Below, piece by piece: positions 17,576 to 26,325 of a DNA stretch of 64,000 bases. The DNA comes from Acetobacter sacchari (GTDB taxonomy: Bacteria; Pseudomonadota; Alphaproteobacteria; Acetobacterales; Acetobacteraceae), in assembly GCF_017377715.1 (NCBI RefSeq), contig NZ_JAFVMF010000019.1, positions 1 through 64,000 of the forward strand, read 5' to 3'. A program made the position numbers and the translations under genes. The stretch's first letter is position 1. Each line of letters begins with the position of its first letter. The notes beneath the pieces were generated by a model. That model was not told where the DNA came from, searched no databases, and saw nothing but the letters and a program-made list of their open reading frames with translations.

Positions 17576-18805
17576 ATGGACTGGGGCGCTTGCGGGATGG
17601 CTGACTTGCAGAAAAAGAGCGTCATGTGGTCGCTTCACGACGATGGCGGTGCAGACAATGCCGTTTCGACGACCCGTGTGAAGAATAAAATTCATATCCG
17701 CGTCGGGCGCGTTTTTTCGGGGCGGGTTCTCGGCGTCAGCCTTGCCGCGCTTGCGCTTGGGGCGTCGGTCAAGCCGGCGGCGGCGCAGTATGTCGGTCAT
17801 ATGAGCGTCTTCGTCGCGGATGCAAGGACCGGCGCAGTTCTCGCTCAGGACAACCCGGACCTTCAGCGTTATCCTGCCAGCCTCACCAAGCTGATGACGC
17901 TGTATATGACCTTCAAGGCGCTGCGTGCCGGCGCGATCTCGATGGATCAGGCCGTGCCGATCTCGATCCACGCAGCGACCCGTGAGCCGTCGAAGCTGGG
18001 GCTGACGCCCGGAGCTTACCTTACGGTAGAGCAGGGCATTCTGGGTCTGGTCACAAAATCCGCCAACGATGCGGCTTGCGCTCTGGGCGAGTTGATCGGC
18101 GGCGGGGACGAGGAGCGGTTTGCGGAGATGATGACGGCGCAGGCTCACGCGCTGGGCATGACGCGCACGACTTTTCGCAATGCGTCTGGACTTCCGGACC
18201 CTGAGCAGGTGACGACCGCGCGTGATCTGGGCATCCTCGCCGAGCGTTTGATCGCTGACTTCCCTGAGGACTACCACTACTTTTCTGTGCCGACGTTCTA
18301 CTTCCGTGGCCGTGAAATTCCGAACCACAACCCGATGCTCCGGTTTTATCCGGGTGCTGACGGCATGAAGACCGGATACACTGCGCAGGCGGGTCTAAAC
18401 CTTGTGACCTCTGCGATCCGTAATGACGTCCGTCTGGTGGGCGTCGTTATGGGCGCTTCGTCCAGTGCCGAGCGCAGTCGCACCATGGCGGCGTCGCTTG
18501 ACCAGGGGTTCGGCGCCGAAGGCGTGCCTGCCGTCGAATATACGACGCCGGTCGCCCGCCCGCTTATTCTTGCTCGCTCTGCGGCTGGTCGTCGTCGCGC
18601 AATGCTCATGCTGGCCGCTGCCTCTCGTGGTTCGCGTGGAACGCCATTGCAGGTCGCCGAAGCTCCTGCTGCTTCGGGGAAGCGCAAGCATTCACATCTC
18701 GCCTCCGTGCGACTTGTGTCGGCCCATGCTCCGAAGTCGGCAGCGAAGCACTCTCATGCGACGCATGCCGCGCCAGCAGGAAAGCATTCCCGCTCGCGCA
18801 CCTGA
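17576..18805 (+). CDS. D-alanyl-D-alanine carboxypeptidase (serine-type, S11)
   Basis: 409 residues from the ATG at 17576, which has GGAG eight nt upstream. The penicillin-binding motifs are present: SLTK with nucleophile S102 and K105, SAN, and KTG in GMKTGYT. The enzyme trims D-Ala from peptidoglycan stem peptides in the periplasm. The signal sequence (SLAALALGASVKPAAAQ) begins only after a roughly 40-residue basic, polar N-terminal stretch, so a later start is possible. The last 40 residues form a His/Lys/Ala-rich basic tail, unlike the amphipathic anchor helix of DacA/DacC. Confidence 0.93.
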   Translation: MDWGACGMADLQKKSVMWSLHDDGGADNAVSTTRVKNKIHIRVGRVFSGRVLGVSLAALALGASVKPAAAQYVGHMSVFVADARTGAVLAQDNPDLQRYPASLTKLMTLYMTFKALRAGAISMDQAVPISIHAATREPSKLGLTPGAYLTVEQGILGLVTKSANDAACALGELIGGGDEERFAEMMTAQAHALGMTRTTFRNASGLPDPEQVTTARDLGILAERLIADFPEDYHYFSVPTFYFRGREIPNHNPMLRFYPGADGMKTGYTAQAGLNLVTSAIRNDVRLVGVVMGASSSAERSRTMAASLDQGFGAEGVPAVEYTTPVARPLILARSAAGRRRAMLMLAAASRGSRGTPLQVAEAPAASGKRKHSHLASVRLVSAHAPKSAAKHSHATHAAPAGKHSRSRT

Positions 18806-18924
18806 CGCGATCCGAGGGTTTTCCTATATTCACACCGTCTGTATGACAGATGTAGCCTGAGGCTTCAGCGGGTCGGCGTTCGACCTCGCCGCCGGCGGCG
18901 CTGTTAAGGTGATGAGGGGATCCC

Positions 18925-19728
18925 ATGGAAGGAGACACCGGCGTTCGGGGTATCGTTCTACACGATGAGTCCGATTTCGTGGGGCTTCGCGCCGCTGGCC
19001 ATCTGGCGGCCGAGACGCTGGACATGATTACGGAACATGTGCAGCCGGGAGTGACGACGGGCGACCTGGATGTGCTCATCCATGAATTTACGCTCGCACG
19101 CGGAGCTACGCCCGCGCCGCTCAATTATCGGGGCTATCCCAAGTCCTCATGTATTTCGATCAACCATGTCGTCTGCCACGGCATTCCGGGGCGTCGCGCC
19201 CTTCAGGATGGCGATATTCTGAACATTGACGTGACGTCGATTCTGGATGGGTGGTACGGCGACAGCAGCCGTATGTACGTGGTCGGCAGTCCGTCGGTGA
19301 AAGCGCGCAAGCTTATCGACGTCACGTATGATTGCCTGATGCTGGGTATCGATGTCGTGAAGCCGGGCGCCACGCTTGGCGATATTGGGCACGCTATCCA
19401 GCAATATGCGGAAAAGCAGCGGTTCTCCGTGGTGCGCGACTTCTGTGGGCACGGGATCGGGCGCACGTTCCACTCGGCGCCGAACGTTCTGCACTACGGC
19501 TCTCCCGGCGAAGGCCTGACGTTGAAAGAGGGGATGGTCTTTACCATCGAGCCGATGATCAACGCGGGTAAGGCCGAGGTGAAAATTCTCGAGGACGGAT
19601 GGACAGCGGTGACGCGCGATCGGTCGCTTTCCGCGCAGTTCGAGCACATGATCGGCGTCACGGCGACCGGATGCGAAATATTCACCCTGTCGCCAGCGGG
19701 CTACACGCGGCCGCCCTACGGCGCGTGA
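18925..19728 (+). CDS. map: Type I methionine aminopeptidase
   Basis: 267 residues. The M24A fold is clear, with metal ligands in IDVTSILDGWYGDSSRMY (two Asp), FCGHGIGRTFH (His), TIEPMIN (Glu) and the C-terminal QFEHMIGVT (Glu). It removes the initiator Met from nascent proteins in the cytosol and is essential in most bacteria. Length is normal and there is no N-terminal zinc-finger extension. The gene stands alone, 119 nt after the carboxypeptidase gene and 77 nt before the gamma-glutamyltransferase gene. Confidence 0.96.
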   Translation: MEGDTGVRGIVLHDESDFVGLRAAGHLAAETLDMITEHVQPGVTTGDLDVLIHEFTLARGATPAPLNYRGYPKSSCISINHVVCHGIPGRRALQDGDILNIDVTSILDGWYGDSSRMYVVGSPSVKARKLIDVTYDCLMLGIDVVKPGATLGDIGHAIQQYAEKQRFSVVRDFCGHGIGRTFHSAPNVLHYGSPGEGLTLKEGMVFTIEPMINAGKAEVKILEDGWTAVTRDRSLSAQFEHMIGVTATGCEIFTLSPAGYTRPPYGA

Positions 19729-19805
19729 CCGGCTTTTCCGGCCACATCGGATCGCGTTTCGCTTCCTCGCTAGCCCTGTAAAACAAAAAGACGAAAGGAG
19801 GCGTT

Positions 19806-21671
19806 GTGCCTCATAATCCCGCCATCTCTGGCCGCCGCTCCATCGCGCGCCAGGCGTTCTTCCTCGCTGCCGTGTTCGCCGTCAGCACACTCGCCCCGGC
19901 GACGGTTTTCGCGCAGACGGCGTCGAAGGGTGCGACCGATGCTGGCGTGCCGGATCCGTTGGCTTTTGGTCAGGATGCGCTCGGATTGACGCCGGTGGCT
20001 CCGGTCTACGGCAAAAAGGGCATGGTGGTTTCGGCGCAGCGGCTGGCGTCCGAAGTTGGCGCCCGTATTCTTGCCGAGGGAGGCAACGCCGCAGACGCCG
20101 CCGTCGCTGTGGGCTATGCGCTGGCGGTCGTCTATCCGGCTGCGGGCAATATTGGCGGCGGCGGTTTTATGGTGCTGCACCCCGCGAAGGGCGCCCCCGT
20201 ATTCATAGATTTTCGTGAGCACGCGCCGCTGAAGGCGACGCCGACAATGTATCAGGACGCAACCGGAACGGTTGTGCCGGGCCTATCCGTGCGGGGTTGG
20301 AAATCCATTGGGGTTCCCGGGACGGTCGCGGGACTGGAGCTTGTGCGCCAGCGCTGGGGGCATATGTCGCGTGAGAAATTGATGGCTCCGGCGATCAAGC
20401 TGGCGCGTCTCGGGTTTGTCCTCGCCGACGGTGATGTGCAGCTTCTGCACACCAGCACCGACGTGTTTCGCGCCGACCCTGCTGCCCGGAATATTTTCCT
20501 GCGCCCGGATGGTTCGCCGATGCAGGTGGGTGATCGGCTGGTCCAGATTGAGCTGGCTGATACGCTGGAGACTATTGCGAAGGGGGGCGCTGACGCTTTC
20601 TACAAAGGGTCCATCGCGCGAAAGGTCGTTGACGCGAGCAACGCCAATGGCGGTATTTTTCAGATGGAAGATTTCGCGAAATATGCGCCGCGGGTGATGC
20701 CGACGCTGACCTGTAGCTATCGTGGTTACACGATCGAGACGACGCCCCCCCCAAGTGGCGGAGGCGTAGCGCTGTGCGAGATGCTGAACATTCTGTCTGG
20801 TTACGACATGCATGCGCTCGGCCTGCATACCGCGCCTGCGGTTCAGCATGAGATCGAGGCGATGCGGCACACCTATTCTGACAGGCGCGACCTGGGCGAC
20901 CCGGCGTTCGTGCAGAACCCGGTGTCTCACCTTATTGATCCTGCCTACGCAGTAGCAGTGCGGCAGGCGATGCCAACAGATGTGGCGATCGATTCCAATA
21001 CCCTGATCGGCGGTCAGGCGGCTCCGGGTTCGAAAGTGGCTCCGCCCGCAGAGGGGGCTGCGGAGAAGCACGAGACGACGCAGTTCTCCGTGATGGATTC
21101 CTCCGGCTTCGCCGTGTCCACGACCTACACGTTGAACGGCTGGTTCGGTTCAGGCGTGATCGCGGGAAACACCGGGTTTTTCCTGAACGACGAAATGGAT
21201 GATTTCACGGCCAAGCCGGGCTCGCCCAACATGTTCGGCATCGTCGGCGGCGTTGCGAATCAGGTGGAGCCCGGCAAGACGCCCCTGTCTTCAATGGCGC
21301 CGACGATCCTGACGCGCGACGGCAAGCCTGTGATGGTGATCGGAAGCCCCGGCGGGTCGCGTATTCCGACCATCATCCTTTCCGTGATTCTCGGCGCTGT
21401 CGACTATGGTCTCGACATCCAGCAGGCTATCGACCTGCCGCGCATCCATGAGCAATGGCTGCCGCAGGCGGTGGAGATCGAGAAAGGCGCGCTCTCCGAT
21501 TCTGTGAAGGAGACGCTCTCCAGAGAAGGTTACGTGTTTCACGAACACGCCGCATGGGGCGTGCCGGAAGGGATTATCGCAGGCGGCCCGACCTTGTCTG
21601 GCCCTCGCAAATCCGGTTTCTTCGGCGCACCTGACCGCCGTCATCCCGGTGGGGCGGCAGTCGGCGAATAG
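19806..21671 (+). CDS. ggt: Gamma-glutamyltransferase
   Basis: 621 residues. The GTG start is fixed by an AAAGGAGG at 19794-19801. A Sec or Tat-like signal region (RRSIARQAFFLAAVFAVSTLAPATVFAQ) predicts export to the periplasm. The Ntn-hydrolase nucleophile is T425 in HETTQFSVMD, which would be the new N terminus of the small subunit after autocleavage. Conserved NIGGGGFM and MAPTILTRDGKPVMVIGSPGGSRI segments bind the glutamyl group. The enzyme degrades extracellular glutathione and gamma-glutamyl peptides. Length is normal. Confidence 0.95.
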   Translation: MPHNPAISGRRSIARQAFFLAAVFAVSTLAPATVFAQTASKGATDAGVPDPLAFGQDALGLTPVAPVYGKKGMVVSAQRLASEVGARILAEGGNAADAAVAVGYALAVVYPAAGNIGGGGFMVLHPAKGAPVFIDFREHAPLKATPTMYQDATGTVVPGLSVRGWKSIGVPGTVAGLELVRQRWGHMSREKLMAPAIKLARLGFVLADGDVQLLHTSTDVFRADPAARNIFLRPDGSPMQVGDRLVQIELADTLETIAKGGADAFYKGSIARKVVDASNANGGIFQMEDFAKYAPRVMPTLTCSYRGYTIETTPPPSGGGVALCEMLNILSGYDMHALGLHTAPAVQHEIEAMRHTYSDRRDLGDPAFVQNPVSHLIDPAYAVAVRQAMPTDVAIDSNTLIGGQAAPGSKVAPPAEGAAEKHETTQFSVMDSSGFAVSTTYTLNGWFGSGVIAGNTGFFLNDEMDDFTAKPGSPNMFGIVGGVANQVEPGKTPLSSMAPTILTRDGKPVMVIGSPGGSRIPTIILSVILGAVDYGLDIQQAIDLPRIHEQWLPQAVEIEKGALSDSVKETLSREGYVFHEHAAWGVPEGIIAGGPTLSGPRKSGFFGAPDRRHPGGAAVGE

Positions 21672-21718
21672 GGTGTAATTAGGGGTGGTCGAGTCCGAAA
21701 CTGCGTGATAGAGACCGT

Positions 21719-21820
21719 CCCCGGAAGGTCGGCGGCGGACGGGCGCCTTGCCAACCCGGTCAGATCCGGAAGGAAGCAGCCGCAGTGAGTTTCGCCCGGG
21801 TCGTCGTTCGGCCTTCCACC
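21719..21820 (+). ncRNA. ffs: Signal recognition particle RNA, small bacterial type (4.5S)
   Basis: Contains the invariant SRP domain IV core CCGGTCAGATCCGGAAGGAA followed by GCAGC (about 21755-21780). The flanking arms pair into one long hairpin: GGAAGGTCGGCGGCGGACGGG pairs with a downstream arm ending GGCCTTCC when G-U pairs are allowed. Its position just upstream of dnaX matches many proteobacteria. The ends are estimated from the outer stem. A CGCCCC-CTT-GGGGCG hairpin at 21860-21874, before dnaX, may end the transcript. Confidence 0.9.
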
Positions 21821-21911
21821 GCATCTTCCTCGACATGCTGGCCTGATCCAATGATGTGTCGCCCCCTTGGGGCGGCATCCTGGTCTCCTAAGATTTTTAG
21901 GGCCTAACGCC

Positions 21912-24044
21912 ATGTCAGACACCGAAAACGAAGACGACGGCCTGCCCCTTCCCATGGAAGGCGGCGCGGGCCTGTTCGGCGAACCGACTCCCGCCACGCC
22001 GGCCATAGCTGTCGAACCGCCTGCCGCGGCGTCGGTCGTTGGCGCAAGCCAGCGCACGGCCTCGGCCGAGGCGCCTCGCTCAGGCGTGTCCTATCGCGTT
22101 CTTGCCCGGAAATACCGTCCGACGACGTTCGATGATCTGATCGGGCAGGAAGCGATGGTGCGCACCTTGCGCAACGCCTTCGCCGTTGGACGCGTCGCCC
22201 ATGCCTTCATGTTCAATGGCGTGCGCGGCGTGGGTAAGACGACGACGGCGCGAATCGTCGCGCGCGCGCTGAACTGCGTTGGTCCGGACGGCAATGGCGG
22301 TCCGACGGCTGATCCCTGCGGCGTCTGCCCTAACTGCATCGCGATCCTTGGCGACAGACATCCTGACGTTCTCGAGATGGACGCGGCTTCCCGCACCGGC
22401 GTTGACGATGTGCGCGAGATTATCGAGGCGACGCGCTTCCGTCCGATTCAGGGACGGATGAAAGTCTTCATCATCGACGAGGTCCACATGCTCTCGCGCA
22501 ACGCGTTCAACGCGTTGCTGAAGACGCTTGAGGAACCGCCGTCGCAGGTGACGTTCATCTTCGCGACCACCGAGTTGAGAAAAGTGCCGGTGACGGTGCT
22601 GTCGCGCTGCCAGCGTTTCGATCTGCGTCGTGTGTCGCACGCGGCGCTGAGCGAGTTTTTCGGAACCGTCGCGACCCGGGAAGGGGTGCGGGTCGAACCG
22701 GAGGCGCTGGCCTTGATCGCGCGCGCGGCGGACGGGTCGGTGCGAGACGGACTGTCCCTGCTGGATCAGGCAATCGCCCAGGGGGCGATCTACGACGGAG
22801 GCGCCGACACGCCGATACCAGCCTCTCTGGTCAGCGACATGCTTGGGCTGGCCGATCGGGGGCTTGTCTTCGATCTGTTTGAGGCGGTGATGAAGGGCCG
22901 TATCGAGGCTGTGCTTGCGCTGGCGGACGCCGCGTACAGCCGGGGCGGCGATCTGGGCGCACTGCTCGGGGATCTCGCCGAACTCACGCACATGGTGACG
23001 CGTCTGAAAACCGCGCCCGCGTTGCGCGATTCGGGGGAGTTGCCGGAAGCGGAGCGGGTGCGGGGCGCCGCGTTCGCCGATTCGCTGTCGATGGGCGACC
23101 TGTCTCGCGCCTGGCAGATTCTGCTCAAGGGACTGGGTGAGGTCGAGACCGCGTCTCTGCGCCGGGAGGCGGCGGAGATGGTTCTGGTCCGCCTGTGTTA
23201 CGCGGCGAGCGCGCCTTTGCCGGGCGATTTGCTGAAACGACTTGAGGCCGCCGACGGTCCGGCGGGGCAGGGAGCGCAGCCCGGCGGCAGTTCCTCCGGC
23301 GGTGGCGGGTCTTCAGGCGGGGCGCAGGCTTTCGGCTCGGTGATAGCCGTTGGTCAGCAGTTCGACCCGGCGTCCGCGCCGACGGCGCTGGCGTCGTCAG
23401 GCGCCGTCGAGCGAAGCGTCGTTCGTCTGGTGACCAGCGAAGGAATGCTTCAGCCTGCTGAGGCCGTGTCGGCCGCTGCAGAACCTGAGGTTGTGGAAAG
23501 GTCTGCTCCGAGGACATGGCGTGAGCTTGTCGCCTATGTGCGCGATGATGCGACGGAGGCCGTGCTGCATGGGCATTTGTTGCATTCGGCGCATCTGGTG
23601 AATTTTGCGCCGCCGTTGGTCGAATTCCGCGTCGATCATCGCGGCCCCCGGGATTTGACGCAGCAGGTCCAGAAATTTCTGCGTTCCCGGCTTGGATCGC
23701 ATTGGATGGTGCGCCGTTCGGAGGCGGAGGGCGAACCGACGCTGGAAGAGCAGAGCGCTCGCATCATTCAGTTCCAGCGAAAGGACGCCAAGGCGCACCC
23801 TCTTGTACGCGCGATTCTCGACGCGTTTCCGGACGCCGAACTCGGGGAGTTGAAAGATTCGTCGCTCGACGAGTATTACGGCCTGCCTCCCGAGGATGAC
23901 ATTCCTGATGCGGGTTTGCTGGGCGGCGACCAGTTGGAATATCCTTGGGAAGCCGGTTATTCGGGCGACGCGGCCGATAACTGGATTGATGCGGTCGCTG
24001 ACGCCGGGCTGGACATGACGCTCGGCGAAGCCGACGACCGGTAG
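21912..24044 (+). CDS. dnaX: DNA polymerase III subunits gamma and tau
   Basis: 710 residues from the ATG at 21912; an upstream in-frame start would run into the ffs-dnaX leader. The clamp-loader AAA+ domain shows the RPTTFDDLIGQE box, Walker A GVRGVGKTTTA, a zinc-binding CGVCPNC and the IDEVHMLSRNAFNALLKTLEEPP motif. A Gly/Ser-rich linker near 460-480 separates this from the tau C-terminal region that contacts the polymerase and helicase. No A-rich slippery site for a gamma frameshift is evident. It forms a unit with ybaB and recR. Confidence 0.96.
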   Translation: MSDTENEDDGLPLPMEGGAGLFGEPTPATPAIAVEPPAAASVVGASQRTASAEAPRSGVSYRVLARKYRPTTFDDLIGQEAMVRTLRNAFAVGRVAHAFMFNGVRGVGKTTTARIVARALNCVGPDGNGGPTADPCGVCPNCIAILGDRHPDVLEMDAASRTGVDDVREIIEATRFRPIQGRMKVFIIDEVHMLSRNAFNALLKTLEEPPSQVTFIFATTELRKVPVTVLSRCQRFDLRRVSHAALSEFFGTVATREGVRVEPEALALIARAADGSVRDGLSLLDQAIAQGAIYDGGADTPIPASLVSDMLGLADRGLVFDLFEAVMKGRIEAVLALADAAYSRGGDLGALLGDLAELTHMVTRLKTAPALRDSGELPEAERVRGAAFADSLSMGDLSRAWQILLKGLGEVETASLRREAAEMVLVRLCYAASAPLPGDLLKRLEAADGPAGQGAQPGGSSSGGGGSSGGAQAFGSVIAVGQQFDPASAPTALASSGAVERSVVRLVTSEGMLQPAEAVSAAAEPEVVERSAPRTWRELVAYVRDDATEAVLHGHLLHSAHLVNFAPPLVEFRVDHRGPRDLTQQVQKFLRSRLGSHWMVRRSEAEGEPTLEEQSARIIQFQRKDAKAHPLVRAILDAFPDAELGELKDSSLDEYYGLPPEDDIPDAGLLGGDQLEYPWEAGYSGDAADNWIDAVADAGLDMTLGEADDR

Positions 24045-24093
24045 TGAATCTGGCGCCGCGCGCCGCCGCCATGACGTGTAAGGATCGATCGAC

Positions 24094-24417
24094 GTGAAAA
24101 ATCTCGCCAGCCTCATGAAGCAGGCCTCTGAAATGCAGGCGAAGATGGAAGCCATGCAGGCGACCCTCGAGAAAACGGTCATCGAGGGCAGCGCGGGCGC
24201 GGGCATGGTGTCCGTCACGCTCAGCGGCAAGGGCGACATGCGCGCCATCCGCATCGACCCGAAGCTCGCCGATCCGAACGAGATGGAGATGCTGCAGGAC
24301 CTGATCCTCGCGGCCTGCGCCGACGCGCGGGTGAAGCTGGACGCCAAGGCTTCCGAGGAAATGCAGAAGGCGACCGGCGGACTGAACCTGCCGCCGGGAC
24401 TGAAGCTGCCGTTCTAA
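24094..24417 (+). CDS. YbaB/EbfC family nucleoid-associated protein
   Basis: 107 residues from a GTG. The pattern [22 protein letters not shown], then [22 protein letters not shown], then LPPGLKLPF at the end is diagnostic of YbaB/EbfC, a small DNA-binding dimer. It lies between dnaX and recR, the conserved bacterial arrangement, and ends 18 nt before recR. Confidence 0.95.
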   Translation: MKNLASLMKQASEMQAKMEAMQATLEKTVIEGSAGAGMVSVTLSGKGDMRAIRIDPKLADPNEMEMLQDLILAACADARVKLDAKASEEMQKATGGLNLPPGLKLPF

Positions 24418-24435
24418 GCCGACAAGGCGTTCCGC

Positions 24436-25047
24436 ATGGCCGGGGGCGTATTGGCGAATGGGGAGATCGGGCGTCTGATCGGACTGGTGTCGCGCCTGCC
24501 CGGCCTGGGGCCGCGTTCCGCGCGACGGATCGTGCTGGCGCTGTTGCGCGATCCCAAAGGACGAATGGTCCCCTTGGCCCGCGCCATGCAGGAGGCCGCG
24601 GCTTCAGTGCGGACATGCAGTCGCTGTGGAAACCTTGACGGCAAAGATCCCTGTCACATCTGTATGGACCCGTCGCGGCAACAGGATGTCGTCTGCGTGG
24701 TCGAGAGTGTGGCCGATCTGTGGGCGCTTGAGCGGGCAGGCAGCTATCACGGCGTTTACATGGTTCTGGGCGGGGTGCTGTCGGCTCTTTCCGGCGTCGG
24801 CCCGGATGATCTCAATCTGCGACCGCTGTTGACGCGCCTTGATGAGGGATCTGTGCGGGAGGTCATCCTCGCCCTGAGCGCGACGGTAGATGGCGCGACG
24901 ACCATGCACTGGCTGCAAGAACGGTTGGGCGGGTATAGCGTCAGCATCACGCGTGTTGCGCAGGGCGTGCCCGTCGGTGGCGCGCTGGAGGTGTTGGACG
25001 ACGGCACTTTGGCGGCGGCGTTGAGCGCGCGGCGTCCCGTCGTCTGA
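24436..25047 (+). CDS. recR: Recombination mediator RecR
   Basis: 203 residues. It has the helix-hairpin-helix segment (LVSRLPGLGPRSARRI), a C4 zinc finger (CSRCGNLDGKDPCHIC), the Toprim domain starting VCVVESVADLWALE, and a C-terminal Walker-B-like region. RecR acts with RecO and RecF to load RecA on gapped DNA. All four zinc cysteines are intact and the length is standard. Confidence 0.96.
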   Translation: MAGGVLANGEIGRLIGLVSRLPGLGPRSARRIVLALLRDPKGRMVPLARAMQEAAASVRTCSRCGNLDGKDPCHICMDPSRQQDVVCVVESVADLWALERAGSYHGVYMVLGGVLSALSGVGPDDLNLRPLLTRLDEGSVREVILALSATVDGATTMHWLQERLGGYSVSITRVAQGVPVGGALEVLDDGTLAAALSARRPVV

Positions 25048-25083
25048 TCTGCGCCTCGTTCACTAAACCAGGAAAACAACTCG

Positions 25084-25902
25084 ATGAGCGGCACTATGTG
25101 CGGTGGTCCCATGGGGGGGCTGATTTCCGAGACCATTCCACGCGCTGCTCTGGTGACGGGTGGAGCGCGGCGTCTTGGCCGCGCCATCGTGCTTGCTCTT
25201 GCTGAGGCGGGTTTTTCCGTTGCGATCCATCATCGCGGCGACCAGAAAGACGCAGCGATGACACTGCGCGATGTAGAGGCGCTCGGCGTCAGGGGCTGCC
25301 TGCTGCAAGCCGATCTTGCTCGTGAGGATGAGGTGACGTCGCTGACGTCGCGCGCTGCGGCGGAATTGGGGCCGCTGGGCGTGTTGGTGAACAACGCATC
25401 GACGTTCGATCGGGACGAGTGGGACACCGCGACGCGAGAGAGTTGGGACGCGCATATAGAGCCCAATCTGCGTGCGCCATTCGTGCTTACGCAGGCCTTC
25501 GCGGCTGCGATGCCTGACGGTATGTCGGGCATGGTTCTGAACATGCTGGACGAACGCGTCTGGTCGCTGACGCCGCATTTCGTCACCTATACCGTTTCGA
25601 AATCCGCGTTGTGGACATTGACGCAGACGATGGCTCTGGCGCTGGCGCCGAAGGGCATCCGCGTGAACGGCATCGGGCCGGGGCCGGCGTTGCCGAGCCT
25701 CCGGCAAACTGAACCCGAGTTTCGACGGCAGTGCGCGTCGACGCCGCTGCGGCGCGGCACGTCGCCCGAGGAGGTCGCACGCGCGGCGCTGGCATTGCTG
25801 GCCCTGCCGTCCGTCACGGGGCAGATGCTGGCGCTTGATGGCGGTCAACACATGCAATGGCATCCTGCGCCCACCAACCCTGCGGACGCCGTGACGGAAT
25901 AG
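25084..25902 (+). CDS. SDR family reductase, probable FolM-type dihydropteridine reductase
   Basis: 272 residues, Rossmann-fold short-chain dehydrogenase. The nucleotide-binding motif TGGARRLG has the Arg typical of NADPH-dependent pteridine reductases, followed by LVNNAS and a YTVSKSALW catalytic Tyr-Lys pair. Most family members have Ser before YxxxK; here the region reads LDERVWSLTPHFVTYTVSK, as in FolM-like proteins. It lies 10 nt upstream of folB, which supports a role in dihydromonapterin or tetrahydrofolate formation. That assignment is inferred from motif and context, not proven. Confidence 0.85.
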   Translation: MSGTMCGGPMGGLISETIPRAALVTGGARRLGRAIVLALAEAGFSVAIHHRGDQKDAAMTLRDVEALGVRGCLLQADLAREDEVTSLTSRAAAELGPLGVLVNNASTFDRDEWDTATRESWDAHIEPNLRAPFVLTQAFAAAMPDGMSGMVLNMLDERVWSLTPHFVTYTVSKSALWTLTQTMALALAPKGIRVNGIGPGPALPSLRQTEPEFRRQCASTPLRRGTSPEEVARAALALLALPSVTGQMLALDGGQHMQWHPAPTNPADAVTE

Positions 25903-25912
25903 GACACGCGAC

Positions 25913-26320
25913 ATGACGACGACTCTTGCGCCGTGGCCTGCGAAACTCGGGCTCCGGCGTTTGTTTCTCAAGGATATGATTGTCGATGCGCATATCGGCG
26001 TTTTTCCCCAAGAAGAAGGGGTGTCGCAGAAGGTGCGCATCAACGTGTCGTTTGGCGTGGACGACCGACGCGACCTGGTGGAGGGAGCGGACGACCTGAG
26101 CCGTACGGTCTCTTACGAGCATGTTGTGTTGCTGGTGCGGCGCATCGTGGCGGAGGGGCATATCCGTCTTGTAGAGACGCTTGCCGAACGGATTGCAGCC
26201 GGCGTGATGCAGGAAAAACGTGTTCGGGTCGTACGGGTTATGATCGAGAAACTGGAGGTGTTTTCCGAGCTGGATTCGGTCGGCGTCGAGATCGAACGCT
26301 GGTCTGAAGCGACGGCTTGA
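25913..26320 (+). CDS. folB: Dihydroneopterin aldolase
   Basis: 135 residues. The FolB fold is recognisable from LRRLFLKDMIVDAHIGVFPQEEG, DDLSRTVSYEHVV, LVETLAERIA and VRVMIEKLEVF. It cleaves 7,8-dihydroneopterin to 6-hydroxymethyl-dihydropterin in folate synthesis. It directly follows the SDR reductase gene in the same orientation. It ends 5 nt before the stop of the convergent GGDEF/EAL gene, so no separate terminator space exists between them. Confidence 0.93.
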   Translation: MTTTLAPWPAKLGLRRLFLKDMIVDAHIGVFPQEEGVSQKVRINVSFGVDDRRDLVEGADDLSRTVSYEHVVLLVRRIVAEGHIRLVETLAERIAAGVMQEKRVRVVRVMIEKLEVFSELDSVGVEIERWSEATA

Positions 26321-26325
26321 GTCGT

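Noticed and set aside
21291..21878. 195-residue minus-strand frame across the end of ggt and the SRP RNA
   Set aside because: Antisense to the ggt 3' end and to ffs; no support.
22575..22595. Possible slippery site for a dnaX gamma frameshift
   Set aside because: The run is too short (only four A) and no downstream hairpin of the expected type was found.
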